64,000 nucleotides of DNA from Rhodospirillaceae bacterium. Its GTDB lineage: Bacteria; Pseudomonadota; Alphaproteobacteria; Dongiales; Dongiaceae. The notes under the pieces were generated by a model. It had not been told where the DNA came from. It ran no database searches and saw only the letters and a list, made by a program, of their open reading frames with translations. The position numbers and the translations under genes are program-made. This document shows, in pieces, positions 16,201-25,027 of this stretch. The DNA is taken from NCBI GenBank assembly GCA_016712715.1, contig JADJQM010000001.1, positions 2,129,001-2,193,000 of the forward strand, given 5' to 3'. The stretch's first letter is position 1. Each line of letters starts with the position of its first letter.

Positions 16201-16950
16201 GTGGCATTTCTGATGCGTAACAACAAGGGGGCCGGGGGCCAGCGCGGTGGCGGCCAGCGATCCGGCACACGCGATGAAGGCTCGATCACCGGCCGCGGCC
16301 TCAAGACCCGCGTGAAGACGGCCCATAAGCGCACCTTGTCGTCGACCCTGTGGCTCGACCGGCAATTGAACGACCCTTACGTCGCAGAGGCGAAGAAGCG
16401 CGGCTATCGCTCGCGCGCCGCCTTCAAGATCCTGCAACTCGACGAGAAGTACCATTTCTTCAAGATCGGCGGCCGCATTGTCGATCTGGGTGCCGCACCC
16501 GGCGGCTGGACCCAGGTCGCTGTCGACCGCGTTCATTCTGCTGACGGCCGCGGCAAGGTGATCGGCATCGATCTGCAGTTCGTCGAGCCCATTCCGGGTG
16601 CCACCATCATCCAGCTCGATTTCATGGATGCCTCGGCACCGGACAAGTTGAAGGAACTGCTTTCCGGCGAGGCCGATGTCGTGCTCTCCGACATGGCAGC
16701 CTCTTCGACCGGCCATGCGCAGACCGACCACCTCAAAATCATCGATCTGGCAGAGACTGCCCTGGCCTTTGCCTGCGAGGTGCTGGCGCCGGGCGGTACA
16801 TTCATTGCCAAGGTGCTGCAGGGTGGGGCGACTAACGAGCTGCTGGTGCCGCTGAAGAAGCATTTCGCCAGCGTGCGCCATGTGAAGCCGGATGCCAGCC
16901 GCAAGGATTCCGCCGAAATCTACGTTGTGGCGCAGGGATTTCGCAAGTAA
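16201..16950 (+). CDS. rlmE: 23S rRNA 2'-O-ribose methyltransferase RlmE (FtsJ/RrmJ)
   Basis: Methylates U2552 of 23S rRNA in the A-loop, a late step of large-subunit assembly. The basic glycine-rich N-terminal extension (about 40 residues) is typical of alphaproteobacteria. The catalytic K-D-K-E set is visible: Lys in SRAAFKILQL, Asp in VLSDMAAS, Lys in TFIAKVLQGG and Glu in DSAEIYVVAQGF. The SAM motif is VDLGAAPGGWTQVA. The start is uncertain: GTG 16201 has GGAG upstream at a long spacing, and ATG 16213 is the alternative. Confidence 0.95.
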   Translation: MAFLMRNNKGAGGQRGGGQRSGTRDEGSITGRGLKTRVKTAHKRTLSSTLWLDRQLNDPYVAEAKKRGYRSRAAFKILQLDEKYHFFKIGGRIVDLGAAPGGWTQVAVDRVHSADGRGKVIGIDLQFVEPIPGATIIQLDFMDASAPDKLKELLSGEADVVLSDMAASSTGHAQTDHLKIIDLAETALAFACEVLAPGGTFIAKVLQGGATNELLVPLKKHFASVRHVKPDASRKDSAEIYVVAQGFRK

Positions 16951-17000
16951 CACCGTGCCTTGAGCTAAGCTGTTTTCACCAAAGACCAAAGCCCCCCTCC

Positions 17001-17918
17001 ATGACCATTCCCCTCCTCATCGACACGGATCCCGGCGTCGACGATGCCATCGCGATCTGGCTGGCGCTCGCTTCGCCGGAGATCAAAATCATCGGGCTCA
17101 CGGCCGTGCTGGGCAATGGTCCGGTCGGGGCTTGCGCCGAGAATGCAATCCGCATCCTCGATGTCTTCGGGCGCAACGATGTGCCCGTGCATGTTGGCGC
17201 CTCTCAGCCGCTGGCGCGCAGCTATGCCCGCAAGGGCTGGGGTGTGCATGGCGTGTATGGCCTGGGCGGCATTGGCCTTGCAGCATCCTCCCGCGGCGTT
17301 GACGGCGATGATGCAGTGGGCTGGATGGCCGGTGTCCTCGCAAAGGCAGCGCCCCACAGCATCACCCTCGCCCCCCTGGGTCCGCTCACCAACATCGCCC
17401 GATTGCTGCAGGAACATCCGGCCGCCAAACGGGGCATCAAGGAGATGATCATCATGGGCGGCGCCACCCGGCCCGAGGGCGGCAACGCGACACCCCATGC
17501 CGAGTACAATTTCTGGCTCGATCCGGAGGCGGCCGACATCGTCTGCGCCAGCGGTGTTCCGATCACCTTGGTGACCATCGAGACGGCCCGGCCGGTCAGT
17601 GCGACACCCGCGCGCATCGCCCGGATCGAGGCTGCCGGCAGCAAGGTCGCCGGTCATGTCGCCAACCTGCTGCGCGCCTATGTACACGAATCGAAAGCCG
17701 ATGCGCTGTTCGACCCGCTGGTCATCGTGTATCTGCTGTGTCCGGATCTGTTCCGGGCTAGCCATGCCCGGTTCCAGGTGGAGACGGGCGATTCGCCGCG
17801 GCTTGGCGCCCTTAACTGGCAAGCAGCGTCGGACGCGACACCGCATCGGCTTTTGCAAGCCCCTGATCCGGATGCCATTTTCGATTTCCTGGCAGCACGT
17901 CTCCGACAGCCCGCCTAG
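17001..17918 (+). CDS. Nucleoside hydrolase (IunH/RihA type)
   Basis: The product is 305 residues of the ribonucleoside hydrolase family, which cleaves nucleosides to base and ribose for salvage. The calcium-binding N-terminal motif LLIDTDPGVDDAIAIWLAL and the later EYNFWLDPEAADIV are both present. The active-site region includes HGVYGLGG. Substrate preference (purine or pyrimidine) cannot be read with confidence. It stands alone, with a strong terminator downstream (18017-18042) separating it from guaB. Confidence 0.92.
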   Translation: MTIPLLIDTDPGVDDAIAIWLALASPEIKIIGLTAVLGNGPVGACAENAIRILDVFGRNDVPVHVGASQPLARSYARKGWGVHGVYGLGGIGLAASSRGVDGDDAVGWMAGVLAKAAPHSITLAPLGPLTNIARLLQEHPAAKRGIKEMIIMGGATRPEGGNATPHAEYNFWLDPEAADIVCASGVPITLVTIETARPVSATPARIARIEAAGSKVAGHVANLLRAYVHESKADALFDPLVIVYLLCPDLFRASHARFQVETGDSPRLGALNWQAASDATPHRLLQAPDPDAIFDFLAARLRQPA

Positions 17919-18016
17919 ATGCCGGCACTCCTTGGCGCATTCCGGGTAAGCGTCTGACGCAGACCCTGAAGGCTTGTGAGATCGGCCCCAATCTGTATGA
18001 TGAGGCGCCAACCAAG

Positions 18017-18042
18017 ACCGCCTCCACAAAGGGGCGGTTTTT
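18017..18042 (+). terminator. Rho-independent terminator before guaB
   Basis: ACCGCCTC-CACAAA-GGGGCGGT forms an eight-base-pair stem followed by a run of five T. It ends the nucleoside hydrolase transcript; because it lies 44 bases before guaB it could also act as an attenuator for that gene. Confidence 0.75.
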
Positions 18043-18085
18043 CATATCCGGAACGGGCCGCCCGCGGCCAAACATGGTTGGTGCA

Positions 18086-19564
18086 ATGCAGATCCGCGAC
18101 GCTTTTACCTTCGACGACGTTCTCCTCGAACCCGCGCACTCACTTGTGTTGCCGGCGCAGGCGAACACCGGCACACGGCTCACCAGCCGCATCAACCTTC
18201 ACATTCCCCTGCTTTCTTCCGCCATGGACACGGTGACGGAAGCCAAGATGGCGATCTGCATGGCGCAGAACGGCGCCATGGGCGTCATCCACAAGAATCT
18301 CGATATCAGCCGTCAGGCCGAGGAAGTGCGCCGCGTGAAGCGCTTCGAATCCGGCATGGTGGTAAACCCGCTCACCATCCATCCCGACCAGACGTTGGCC
18401 GACGCGCTCAATCTGATGGCCACCCATTCGATCTCGGGCATCCCGGTGGTCGAACGCGGCGAAGGCGGCAAACTCGGCGGCAAGCTGGTCGGCATCCTGA
18501 CCAACCGCGATGTGCGCTTTGCTTCCAAGATGGACGAGCCGGTCGCCAATCTGATGACCAAGGAACGCCTGATCACGGTGAAGCCTGGCGTCAACCGTGA
18601 CGAAGCGCGAAAATTGCTGCACCAGTACCGCATCGAGAAGCTGCTGGTGGTCGATGAGTTCTATCGCTGCATCGGCCTCATCACCGTGAAGGACATGGAG
18701 AAGGCCCAGGCCTATCCCCATGCCAGCAAGGATGAGAACGGCCGCCTGCGCGTGGCGGCTGCGACCGGCGTCGGCGAAGATGGCCTGCGCCGTGCCGAAG
18801 CCCTGCTTGATGCGGGTGTCGATGTCGTCGTGGTCGATACCGCCCATGGCCATTCCGCCGGCGTGCTCTCCGCCGTCACCGCGGTGAAGCGCCTGTCCAA
18901 CATGGCCCAGGTCATCGCCGGCAATGTCGCCACCGCCGAGGGTGCCCAGGCACTGATCGACGCTGGGGCCGACGCGATCAAGATCGGCATCGGGCCGGGT
19001 TCGATCTGCACCACCCGCATCGTCGCCGGCGTCGGCGTGCCCCAGCTCACCGCCATTACCGACGCCGCCGAGCGTGCGCATAAATCCGGCATTCCCGTGA
19101 TCGCCGATGGCGGCATCAAGTATTCGGGCGACGTCGCCAAAGCCATCGCCGCCGGAGCCGATTGCTGCATGGTGGGCTCGCTCCTGGCCGGTACCGATGA
19201 GGCGCCTGGTGAAGTGTTCCTCCTCAACGGCCGTTCCTACAAATCCTATCGCGGCATGGGCTCGCTGGGCGCCATGGCGCGCGGCTCCGCCGACCGCTAC
19301 TTCCAGGAAGAGGTCTCGGACAATCTGAAGCTGGTGCCCGAGGGCATCGAAGGCCGCGTCGCCTATAAAGGCCCCGCTGGCACCGTCATCCACCAGCTGG
19401 TCGGTGGGTTGAAGGCCGCGATGGGCTATACCGGCAACGGCACCATCGCCGACATGCAGACCAAATGCCGCTTCGTACGGATCACCAATGCCGGGCTCCA
19501 GGAGAGCCATGTGCATGATGTGCAGATCACCCGCGAAGCCCCGAACTATCGCCAGAATATGTAG
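18086..19564 (+). CDS. guaB: Inosine-5'-monophosphate dehydrogenase
   Basis: Converts IMP to XMP with NAD+, the committed step to GMP. About 492 residues from ATG 18086 (MQIRDAFTFDDVLLEPA is the usual family start); ATG 18074 would add four residues. The TIM barrel is interrupted by two CBS domains (about residues 95-205) that bind nucleotides for allosteric control. The catalytic Cys is in GIGPGSICTTRIVAG, with the flap motif SYKSYRGMGSLGAM. Full length, no anomalies. It is separated from its upstream neighbour by a terminator. Confidence 0.97.
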   Translation: MQIRDAFTFDDVLLEPAHSLVLPAQANTGTRLTSRINLHIPLLSSAMDTVTEAKMAICMAQNGAMGVIHKNLDISRQAEEVRRVKRFESGMVVNPLTIHPDQTLADALNLMATHSISGIPVVERGEGGKLGGKLVGILTNRDVRFASKMDEPVANLMTKERLITVKPGVNRDEARKLLHQYRIEKLLVVDEFYRCIGLITVKDMEKAQAYPHASKDENGRLRVAAATGVGEDGLRRAEALLDAGVDVVVVDTAHGHSAGVLSAVTAVKRLSNMAQVIAGNVATAEGAQALIDAGADAIKIGIGPGSICTTRIVAGVGVPQLTAITDAAERAHKSGIPVIADGGIKYSGDVAKAIAAGADCCMVGSLLAGTDEAPGEVFLLNGRSYKSYRGMGSLGAMARGSADRYFQEEVSDNLKLVPEGIEGRVAYKGPAGTVIHQLVGGLKAAMGYTGNGTIADMQTKCRFVRITNAGLQESHVHDVQITREAPNYRQNM

Positions 19565-19591
19565 GCCTCTCTGACCGCTCACTCTGACGAA

Positions 19592-19697
19592 CCCTCGCCC
19601 CGCTTGCGGGGAGAGGGCAGGGTGAGGGGTAGATCTGCTAGACTCGGTGTAGCACCCCTCACCCCAGCCCTCTCCCCGCTGTCGGCGAAGGCCGACA
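19592..19697. repeat. Palindromic intergenic repeat with two hairpins
   Basis: The left arm GCGGGGAGAGGG (19606-19617) pairs with CCCTCTCCCCGC (19668-19679), and GGGTGAGGGGT (19620-19630) pairs with ACCCCTCACCC (19654-19664). A second hairpin is TGTCGGC-GAAG-GCCGACA (19680-19697). The text resembles the CCCTCTCCCCGC-type intergenic repeats scattered through many proteobacterial genomes. It lies between guaB and the rsmB-like gene and could end guaB transcription. Confidence 0.75.
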
Positions 19698-19770
19698 TTC
19701 GTCAGCTGGCGTGGGGCGAGGGACCGATCAGGCGGCCGCTGAAAACGACTTTAACTATGGAACACGTATC

Positions 19771-21153
19771 ATGACTCCCGGCGCCCGCATCCAAGCGGCC
19801 ATCGAATTGCTGGCCGCCATCCATGGCGGCAGCGCACCTGCCGACCGCACCGCGGCGGCCTTCTTCCGCAACCGGCGCTATATCGGCGGCTCCGACCGGC
19901 GCACGGTGCTGGATCACGCCTATGCGGTGCTGCGCCAGAAGGCGAAGCTCGATTGGTGGATCGGCCGTTTTGATTCCGAGCAGCCCCTGCCGGAACTGGA
20001 ACGCGCCCGCATCATCGCCAAACTGGCGCTGATCGACGGCTGGACCGCCGACAAGATCGCCGGCAGCTTTGATGGCGGCGAGTACCGCCCCAAGCCCTTC
20101 AACCGCACCGAACGCAATTTTGCGGGCTTTCTCGAAGATGCCGATTTCAAGCACGGCATGCAGCCGAAATGGGTGCGCTTCGAATATCCGGAATGGATCG
20201 AGCCCAGTCTCATCGAGCGGTTCGGCCCGGCTTTTGAACAGGAGATGGCGGCCCAGGTCGATGAAGCCGCGACCGATCTACGGACCAACACCCTGAAGGC
20301 TACCCGCGAAGAAGCCATCGCCGCCCTGGCCGAAGCCGATATCCCGGCGACGCCCACGGCCCTTTCGCCGCTGGGCCTTCGCGTCGAAGGCCGTCATCCG
20401 CTCGGGTCCCTGAAATGCTTCCAGGACGGGCTCATTGAGGTGCAGGACGAAGGCTCGCAGCTGGCGGCATTGCTGGTCGATGCGCGGCCCGGCCAGCGCG
20501 TGGTCGATTTCTGCGCAGGTGCCGGCGGCAAGACGCTCGCCATCGCGGCTGCCATGAAGAACAAGGGCAAGATATTTGCCTGCGATACGCTGAAGGGCCG
20601 CGTCGAGCGCGCCGGGGATCGTCTGAAGCGCGCCGGCGCCTTCAATGTGGAGCGCAAGGGGTTGGAGAGCGAGCGCGATCCCTGGGTCAAGCGCCATGCC
20701 GGCAGCTTCGACCGCGTGCTGGTTGACGCTCCCTGCTCCGGCACCGGCACCTGGCGGCGCAATCCGGACGCCAAATGGCGGCTGGTCCCGGAAGACCTCG
20801 CGCGGCTTGTCAAACTGCAGGCCAGCATCCTGGATTCGGCACAGCGCCTCGTGAAGCCGGGTGGTCGCCTTGTCTATGCGACCTGCTCGCTGCTCGCCGA
20901 AGAAAACGATGCCCAGGTCACCGACTTCCTCACCAAGCATCCCGATTTCGTGCAGATCCCGATCGCGGATGTCTGGAAAGATGTCATCGGCACCGATTGT
21001 CCTGCGACCGGCCCGACCCTGTCGCTGACGCCGCTGCGCAATGGCACCGATGGATTCTTCGTCGCGGTCATGGAGCGCATGAAGCCGGCTTCAAAACCCG
21101 AGGGCAGCGCGGCCGACACGCCAGAGACGCCCGTCGAGAATAACGAGGCCTGA
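19771..21153 (+). CDS. RsmB-family rRNA/tRNA cytosine-C5 methyltransferase
   Basis: About 460 residues from ATG 19771; the open frame upstream runs into the intergenic repeat and is rejected. The N-terminal part resembles the NusB-like helical region of RsmB. The C-terminal Rossmann methyltransferase has a SAM motif, VVDFCAGAGGKTLAIAAAM, and both catalytic cysteines: motif IV VDAPCSGTGTWRR and motif VI YATCSLLAEEN. It methylates cytosine C5 in RNA, most likely 16S rRNA. The 3' end overlaps the convergent transporter gene by 63 bases. A long hydrophilic tail follows the last motif. Confidence 0.9.
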   Translation: MTPGARIQAAIELLAAIHGGSAPADRTAAAFFRNRRYIGGSDRRTVLDHAYAVLRQKAKLDWWIGRFDSEQPLPELERARIIAKLALIDGWTADKIAGSFDGGEYRPKPFNRTERNFAGFLEDADFKHGMQPKWVRFEYPEWIEPSLIERFGPAFEQEMAAQVDEAATDLRTNTLKATREEAIAALAEADIPATPTALSPLGLRVEGRHPLGSLKCFQDGLIEVQDEGSQLAALLVDARPGQRVVDFCAGAGGKTLAIAAAMKNKGKIFACDTLKGRVERAGDRLKRAGAFNVERKGLESERDPWVKRHAGSFDRVLVDAPCSGTGTWRRNPDAKWRLVPEDLARLVKLQASILDSAQRLVKPGGRLVYATCSLLAEENDAQVTDFLTKHPDFVQIPIADVWKDVIGTDCPATGPTLSLTPLRNGTDGFFVAVMERMKPASKPEGSAADTPETPVENNEA

Positions 21154-22023
21154 GCCGATCAACCCCATACCGATGAGGTGATGGGGTTCGATCACCTCGC
21201 CGAGGAACAGCACGCCGAGCAGCAGCGCGCTCACCGGGATGAGCAGGGTCACCAGTGACAGGTTGGTGGATCCGGCGCGGCGCAGGATGCGGAAGAAAAT
21301 CACGTAAGCAAGCGCTGTGGACAGCAATGCCAGCGCGATGATGGCGCCCATCGTGCGAAGGCTCGGCAACGCCAGCGTCCAAGGCTGATCGAGCAGCAAC
21401 ACCGGCAGCAGCAACAGGCAGCTACTCGCCGTCAACTGCCCGCTCGCCACCACCAAGGGTGGCCGGTCGCGAAAGCGCCGCCCGAACACGCCGGCAAAGC
21501 CATAGGACAGGGCCGCCGCCAGGATGGCGAGCTCGGCCCAGAGATGGCCGCCGAAACCAGCCGCCACGTCGCTGCCGATCATCACGGCGACACCGGCCAT
21601 GCCGGCCAGCACACCCAGAATTTTCGCCGGTCCCGCGCGCTCATCCGCCGTGAACACATGCGCCACCAGCACGGTGAAGAGCGGCGTCGTCGCATTGAGG
21701 ATCGAGGCAAGACCGGCGCCGATCGCCTGCTGCCCCCAGAAAATGAGGCTGAAGGGAATGGCGTTGTTGAGCAATCCCATGATCGCCGCATCGCGCCAGA
21801 AGGCCATGTCGCGCGGCGCCGGGACACGGAGCGCGATCCGCACCAGATGCAGCGCCGTAGCCGCCAGCGCCACGCGGATCAGCGCCACGGTCAACGGTGG
21901 CACCTCGGCCACCGCAATCTTGGCAAAGAAGAACGACCCACCCCAGAGGAGCGAGAGACCGATGAGCAGGGTCCAGTCCTGCAGGGCCATGCGTGGGGCA
22001 GTGTTTGCGGGCGTGATCGACAT
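21091..22023 (-). CDS. DMT-superfamily (EamA) transporter
   Basis: The product is 310 residues with about ten predicted transmembrane helices arranged as two EamA repeats, for example LLIGLSLLWGGSFFFAKIAV at the N-terminus and ALLSTALAYVIFFRIL in the second half. Family members export metabolites such as amino acids or nucleosides across the inner membrane; the substrate is unknown. The stop lies inside the 3' end of the rsmB-like gene, a 63-base tail-to-tail overlap. Confidence 0.9.
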   Translation of the reverse strand: MSITPANTAPRMALQDWTLLIGLSLLWGGSFFFAKIAVAEVPPLTVALIRVALAATALHLVRIALRVPAPRDMAFWRDAAIMGLLNNAIPFSLIFWGQQAIGAGLASILNATTPLFTVLVAHVFTADERAGPAKILGVLAGMAGVAVMIGSDVAAGFGGHLWAELAILAAALSYGFAGVFGRRFRDRPPLVVASGQLTASSCLLLLPVLLLDQPWTLALPSLRTMGAIIALALLSTALAYVIFFRILRRAGSTNLSLVTLLIPVSALLLGVLFLGEVIEPHHLIGMGLIGSGLVILDGRLWRVGRAALGF

Positions 22024-22074
22024 GCGTCCTTATGGCCGCGCCGACCGGAAAAGACTATCCGCTCCTTGCGCGGA

Positions 22075-23217
22075 TCAGCCCTTGGCGCCCGTTTTCCGCC
22101 AGTTGAGGGCGTCCGCCACGAGCTGGTGGAAATGATGCACCGCATGTTCGCTGATGGCGCTGCGCTTGGCATCGACCACAAAGCGGCCCTGTTTGTAGCC
22201 GCGCGAGGCCATGCCGCGCTGCACCGATTCACACAGACGGTTGTCCTCGTCGCTCAGGATCGTGCCGGCATACTCGCTGGCGGCGTCGAGCTGCGGCGTC
22301 GACTTGCCGTCCGGCGTGTAGGAGATGGCGAGAAGCTCGGTCCGCGTCGGGCTGATCGGATTGAACCAGAACAGCGACACGGCCGTATCGCCCGGTGTCA
22401 GGTTGACCGTCGACATCGGCCACAGCCACCAGAAGGCGCTCTTCTGCACAGGCGCTTTCGGGTCGAAGGTATAGGCCTTGTTGTCCGGCCGAACGCCACT
22501 GCCGATATGTGATGAATATTGGGCATGGCAGGTGGAATGATAGGTGTTGAGATCGACCAGATCGGCAAAGGCCGGATGTGCCGGGGCGCAGTGGTAGCAT
22601 TCCACGAAGTTGTCGACCGCGACCTTCCAATTCGCCTCGATCGTGCTGCTGAAGGTCTGGCGGCGCTGCATCGTCGCAAAGCCAGGGATCTGCGCATCCA
22701 ACTCGGCATCGAGGCCCTCGAACGTGTCGGCGGCAGCCTTGGCCTCGTCATCCAGATTGAAGAACACGATATGGCCATAGGTCTCGACCCGCACCGGCGT
22801 CAGGCAGAACTCACCATGATCGAAACCGGGCAGATCCTCCGATCCGCGCGCCGAGCGTAATTCACCGGTCAGGTGATAGGACCAGGCATGATAGGGGCAG
22901 GTGATGACCTTGGCCTTGCCGCTGCCGGCGAGGAGCTCATGGGCGCGGTGGGCGCAGACGTTGTAAAAGCCCCGCAGCACATTGTCCTTGCCGCGGCAGA
23001 TGAACACCTTCTGGTCGAAGATCGCTGCCGTGACATAAGACCCGACCTCAGCGAGATCATTGGCATGACACGCCATGTGCCAGCCGCGATAGAAGATCGC
23101 CTCGCGCTCGGCCGCAAAGATATCGGGGTCGGTATAGAATCGCGCCGGCAGGGTATAGGACCGCGCCGGGTCCTGGTCGAGCGCATGTTCCGGTTTCGCT
23201 TTGCCGACTTTCAGCAT
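22075..23217 (-). CDS. Rieske non-heme iron oxygenase, large subunit
   Basis: About 380 residues from ATG 23217, with GGGAGGG five bases upstream. The Rieske cluster motif is CAHRAHEL... CPYHAWSYHLTGEL (about residues 88-115). The mononuclear iron site is in VDNFVECYHCAPAHPAF with its bridging Glu and two His. The closest family resemblance is to oxygenases acting on quaternary amines (carnitine, glycine betaine or stachydrine type), an inference from the iron-site text. No ferredoxin reductase gene lies beside it, so electrons must come from a partner encoded elsewhere. Confidence 0.88.
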   Translation of the reverse strand: MLKVGKAKPEHALDQDPARSYTLPARFYTDPDIFAAEREAIFYRGWHMACHANDLAEVGSYVTAAIFDQKVFICRGKDNVLRGFYNVCAHRAHELLAGSGKAKVITCPYHAWSYHLTGELRSARGSEDLPGFDHGEFCLTPVRVETYGHIVFFNLDDEAKAAADTFEGLDAELDAQIPGFATMQRRQTFSSTIEANWKVAVDNFVECYHCAPAHPAFADLVDLNTYHSTCHAQYSSHIGSGVRPDNKAYTFDPKAPVQKSAFWWLWPMSTVNLTPGDTAVSLFWFNPISPTRTELLAISYTPDGKSTPQLDAASEYAGTILSDEDNRLCESVQRGMASRGYKQGRFVVDAKRSAISEHAVHHFHQLVADALNWRKTGAKG

Positions 23218-23287
23218 GGCCACCCTCCCTGCATGACGCTGGAAAGGAGAGCGTAGCCTGCGCGCCCACCCGAGGGAAGGGCCTGCG

Positions 23288-24028
23288 TTACGCCGCTCGT
23301 GCCTGTCGGCGCGCCTTCACCAGATCCGCCCAGCGGTTCGCCACCACCCGGCAGAAGTCATTGGCGGCGGCAATATGCTGCTTGAACTCGGCACGCGCGC
23401 GGTTGACGGCCTTGTTGCCTTCGACCTCGCCCAGTTTCTTCAGGATGACGTGGTTGAAATCCTCGATCCACATGGTGGCGTGGGCCGGGGTGATTTCGAA
23501 ATGGCATTGGAAGCCATAGGCCGTGTCGCCATAGCGGAAGGCCTGGTTGGCGGTGGTGGTACCGGTCATCAGGCGCGTGGCATTCGGCGGCAGCGCAAAG
23601 GTGTCTTCATGCCATTGCATGATGTGCTGGCGCGGATGAAGACCAGCCAGCAGCGGATCGGCAGCCCCCTCACCCGTGATGTCGATCGGCAGGAAGCCAT
23701 ATTCGAAGTCGTCGTTCACGCGGACGCGGGCGCCAAAGGTGCGCGCCAGCAATTGCCCGCCCAGGCACAGACCCAGGAGCGGCTTGCCCTGGTCGTGAAT
23801 GGCGCCGAGCAGATCGCAGATGGGTGTGAAGGCGGGATAGTCGGCATCGTTATGGGCATGCTGCGGACCGCCCAGCACTACCGCGCCGTCGAAACCGTCA
23901 GGGGTCGCCGGCAGGTCCACGCCATGATGGGGCTTCGTTGTGACAAGATCGGCGCCGGCAGCCGTCAGATGCTCACCCAGCAACGAGATATGCGAGGTTG
24001 GGTCGTTCTCAATCACCAGCAGCCGCAT
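23288..24028 (-). CDS. Class I glutamine amidotransferase domain protein
   Basis: The product is 246 residues. The nucleophile elbow is LLGLCLGGQLLA (Cys near residue 93) and the His-Glu pair is in GFQCHFEIT, giving a full catalytic triad. It resembles the GuaA-like GATase1 proteins that lack a synthetase domain and hydrolyse gamma-glutamyl compounds. AAGGGATGACAG precedes ATG 24028. It lies behind the Rieske gene's upstream side on the same strand, with 70 bases between them, so they may share a transcript. The substrate is not evident. Confidence 0.85.
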   Translation of the reverse strand: MRLLVIENDPTSHISLLGEHLTAAGADLVTTKPHHGVDLPATPDGFDGAVVLGGPQHAHNDADYPAFTPICDLLGAIHDQGKPLLGLCLGGQLLARTFGARVRVNDDFEYGFLPIDITGEGAADPLLAGLHPRQHIMQWHEDTFALPPNATRLMTGTTTANQAFRYGDTAYGFQCHFEITPAHATMWIEDFNHVILKKLGEVEGNKAVNRARAEFKQHIAAANDFCRVVANRWADLVKARRQARAA

Positions 24029-24155
24029 CTGTCATCCCTTCATAAGGCCGAAGAACTGCCAGATGATGGGCATTTGCAGAACGCATGACAAGGGCTGGGC
24101 AATGCGTGGGGCGCATAACGGCACGTCCATTCCAGCAACCTATTTCCTGGGCAGA

Positions 24156-25025
24156 TCAATGCTGCAGATGCGCACCCGGAAAGAGCCTGCCCAGCAAGCC
24201 GCCAAAACGCCCGGCGATCACCGAGCCTACATAGACCAGTCCCGCGACCAGCACGATGGCGGGTCCCGGCGGCAGATCGAGATGATAGGACCCCATGAGA
24301 CCCAGCAGGCCTGAGACCAAGGCAAGGGTGCTGCCGAGCGCAATCATGCTGGCAACCGAGCGAGTCCAGAACCGCGCCGCGGCCGCGGGCAGGATCATGA
24401 GGCCTACCGCCATCAGGGTGCCCAGTGCCTGAATCGCCGCCACGAGATTGAGCACGATGAGGATGAGGAAGACCATATGCGCCAGGGCACCCCGGCCACC
24501 GACCGCGCGGAGATAGGTGGGATCGAAGCATTCCACCACCAGATTCCGATAGATCACGGCAAAGGCCGCCAAAGACAGGATCGCCGTCGCCACCACAAGG
24601 ATAAGGCCGTCACTGCCGATCGAGAGCAGCGAACCGAACAGGATGTGAAGGAGATCGCGCGTACTGCCGCGCATGGAGACAATGAGCACGCCCAAAGCCA
24701 GCGACACCAGATAGAGGGCAGCAAGGCTGGTGTCCTCCTTGATCGGCGTCATGCGCGCCACCAGGCCGCTCAGCAGCGCCACGGTCAGGCAGGCGATGAG
24801 GCCGCCCACGCTCATGGCCCAGAGATCGAGGCCGAACAGGAAGAAGCCGATAGCAACGCCAGGCAGAATGGCGTGGGCCAGGGCATCACCCATCAGGCTC
24901 ATGCGGCGCAATTGCAGGAAGACGCCGAGTGGGCCGGAAATGAGGGCCACGGCAATCACCGCCACCAATGCCCGGCGCATGAAGGCGAAGTCGACAAACG
25001 GGCTTATCAGAACTTCATAGAACAT
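24156..25025 (-). CDS. Metal ABC transporter permease (ZnuB/MntB family)
   Basis: The product is 289 residues of the ABC-3 permease family with about eight to nine membrane helices, for example AVIAVALISGPLGVFLQL and GTLMAVGLMILPAAAARF. It forms the inner-membrane channel for Zn2+ or Mn2+. It starts two bases after the stop of the ATPase gene, so they form one unit. The C-terminus ends in a short His-containing segment, HLQH. No periplasmic binding protein gene is in the neighbourhood. The Zur-like operator upstream points to zinc. Confidence 0.92.
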   Translation of the reverse strand: MFYEVLISPFVDFAFMRRALVAVIAVALISGPLGVFLQLRRMSLMGDALAHAILPGVAIGFFLFGLDLWAMSVGGLIACLTVALLSGLVARMTPIKEDTSLAALYLVSLALGVLIVSMRGSTRDLLHILFGSLLSIGSDGLILVVATAILSLAAFAVIYRNLVVECFDPTYLRAVGGRGALAHMVFLILIVLNLVAAIQALGTLMAVGLMILPAAAARFWTRSVASMIALGSTLALVSGLLGLMGSYHLDLPPGPAIVLVAGLVYVGSVIAGRFGGLLGRLFPGAHLQH

Positions 25026-25027
25026 GA

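Noticed and set aside
18140..19582. 480-codon open frame antisense to guaB
   Set aside because: It is a GC-rich shadow frame opposite a complete, motif-bearing IMP dehydrogenase; its composition is His/Gly/Ala-rich and without family features. Similar long antisense frames opposite pgm and other genes were dismissed for the same reason.
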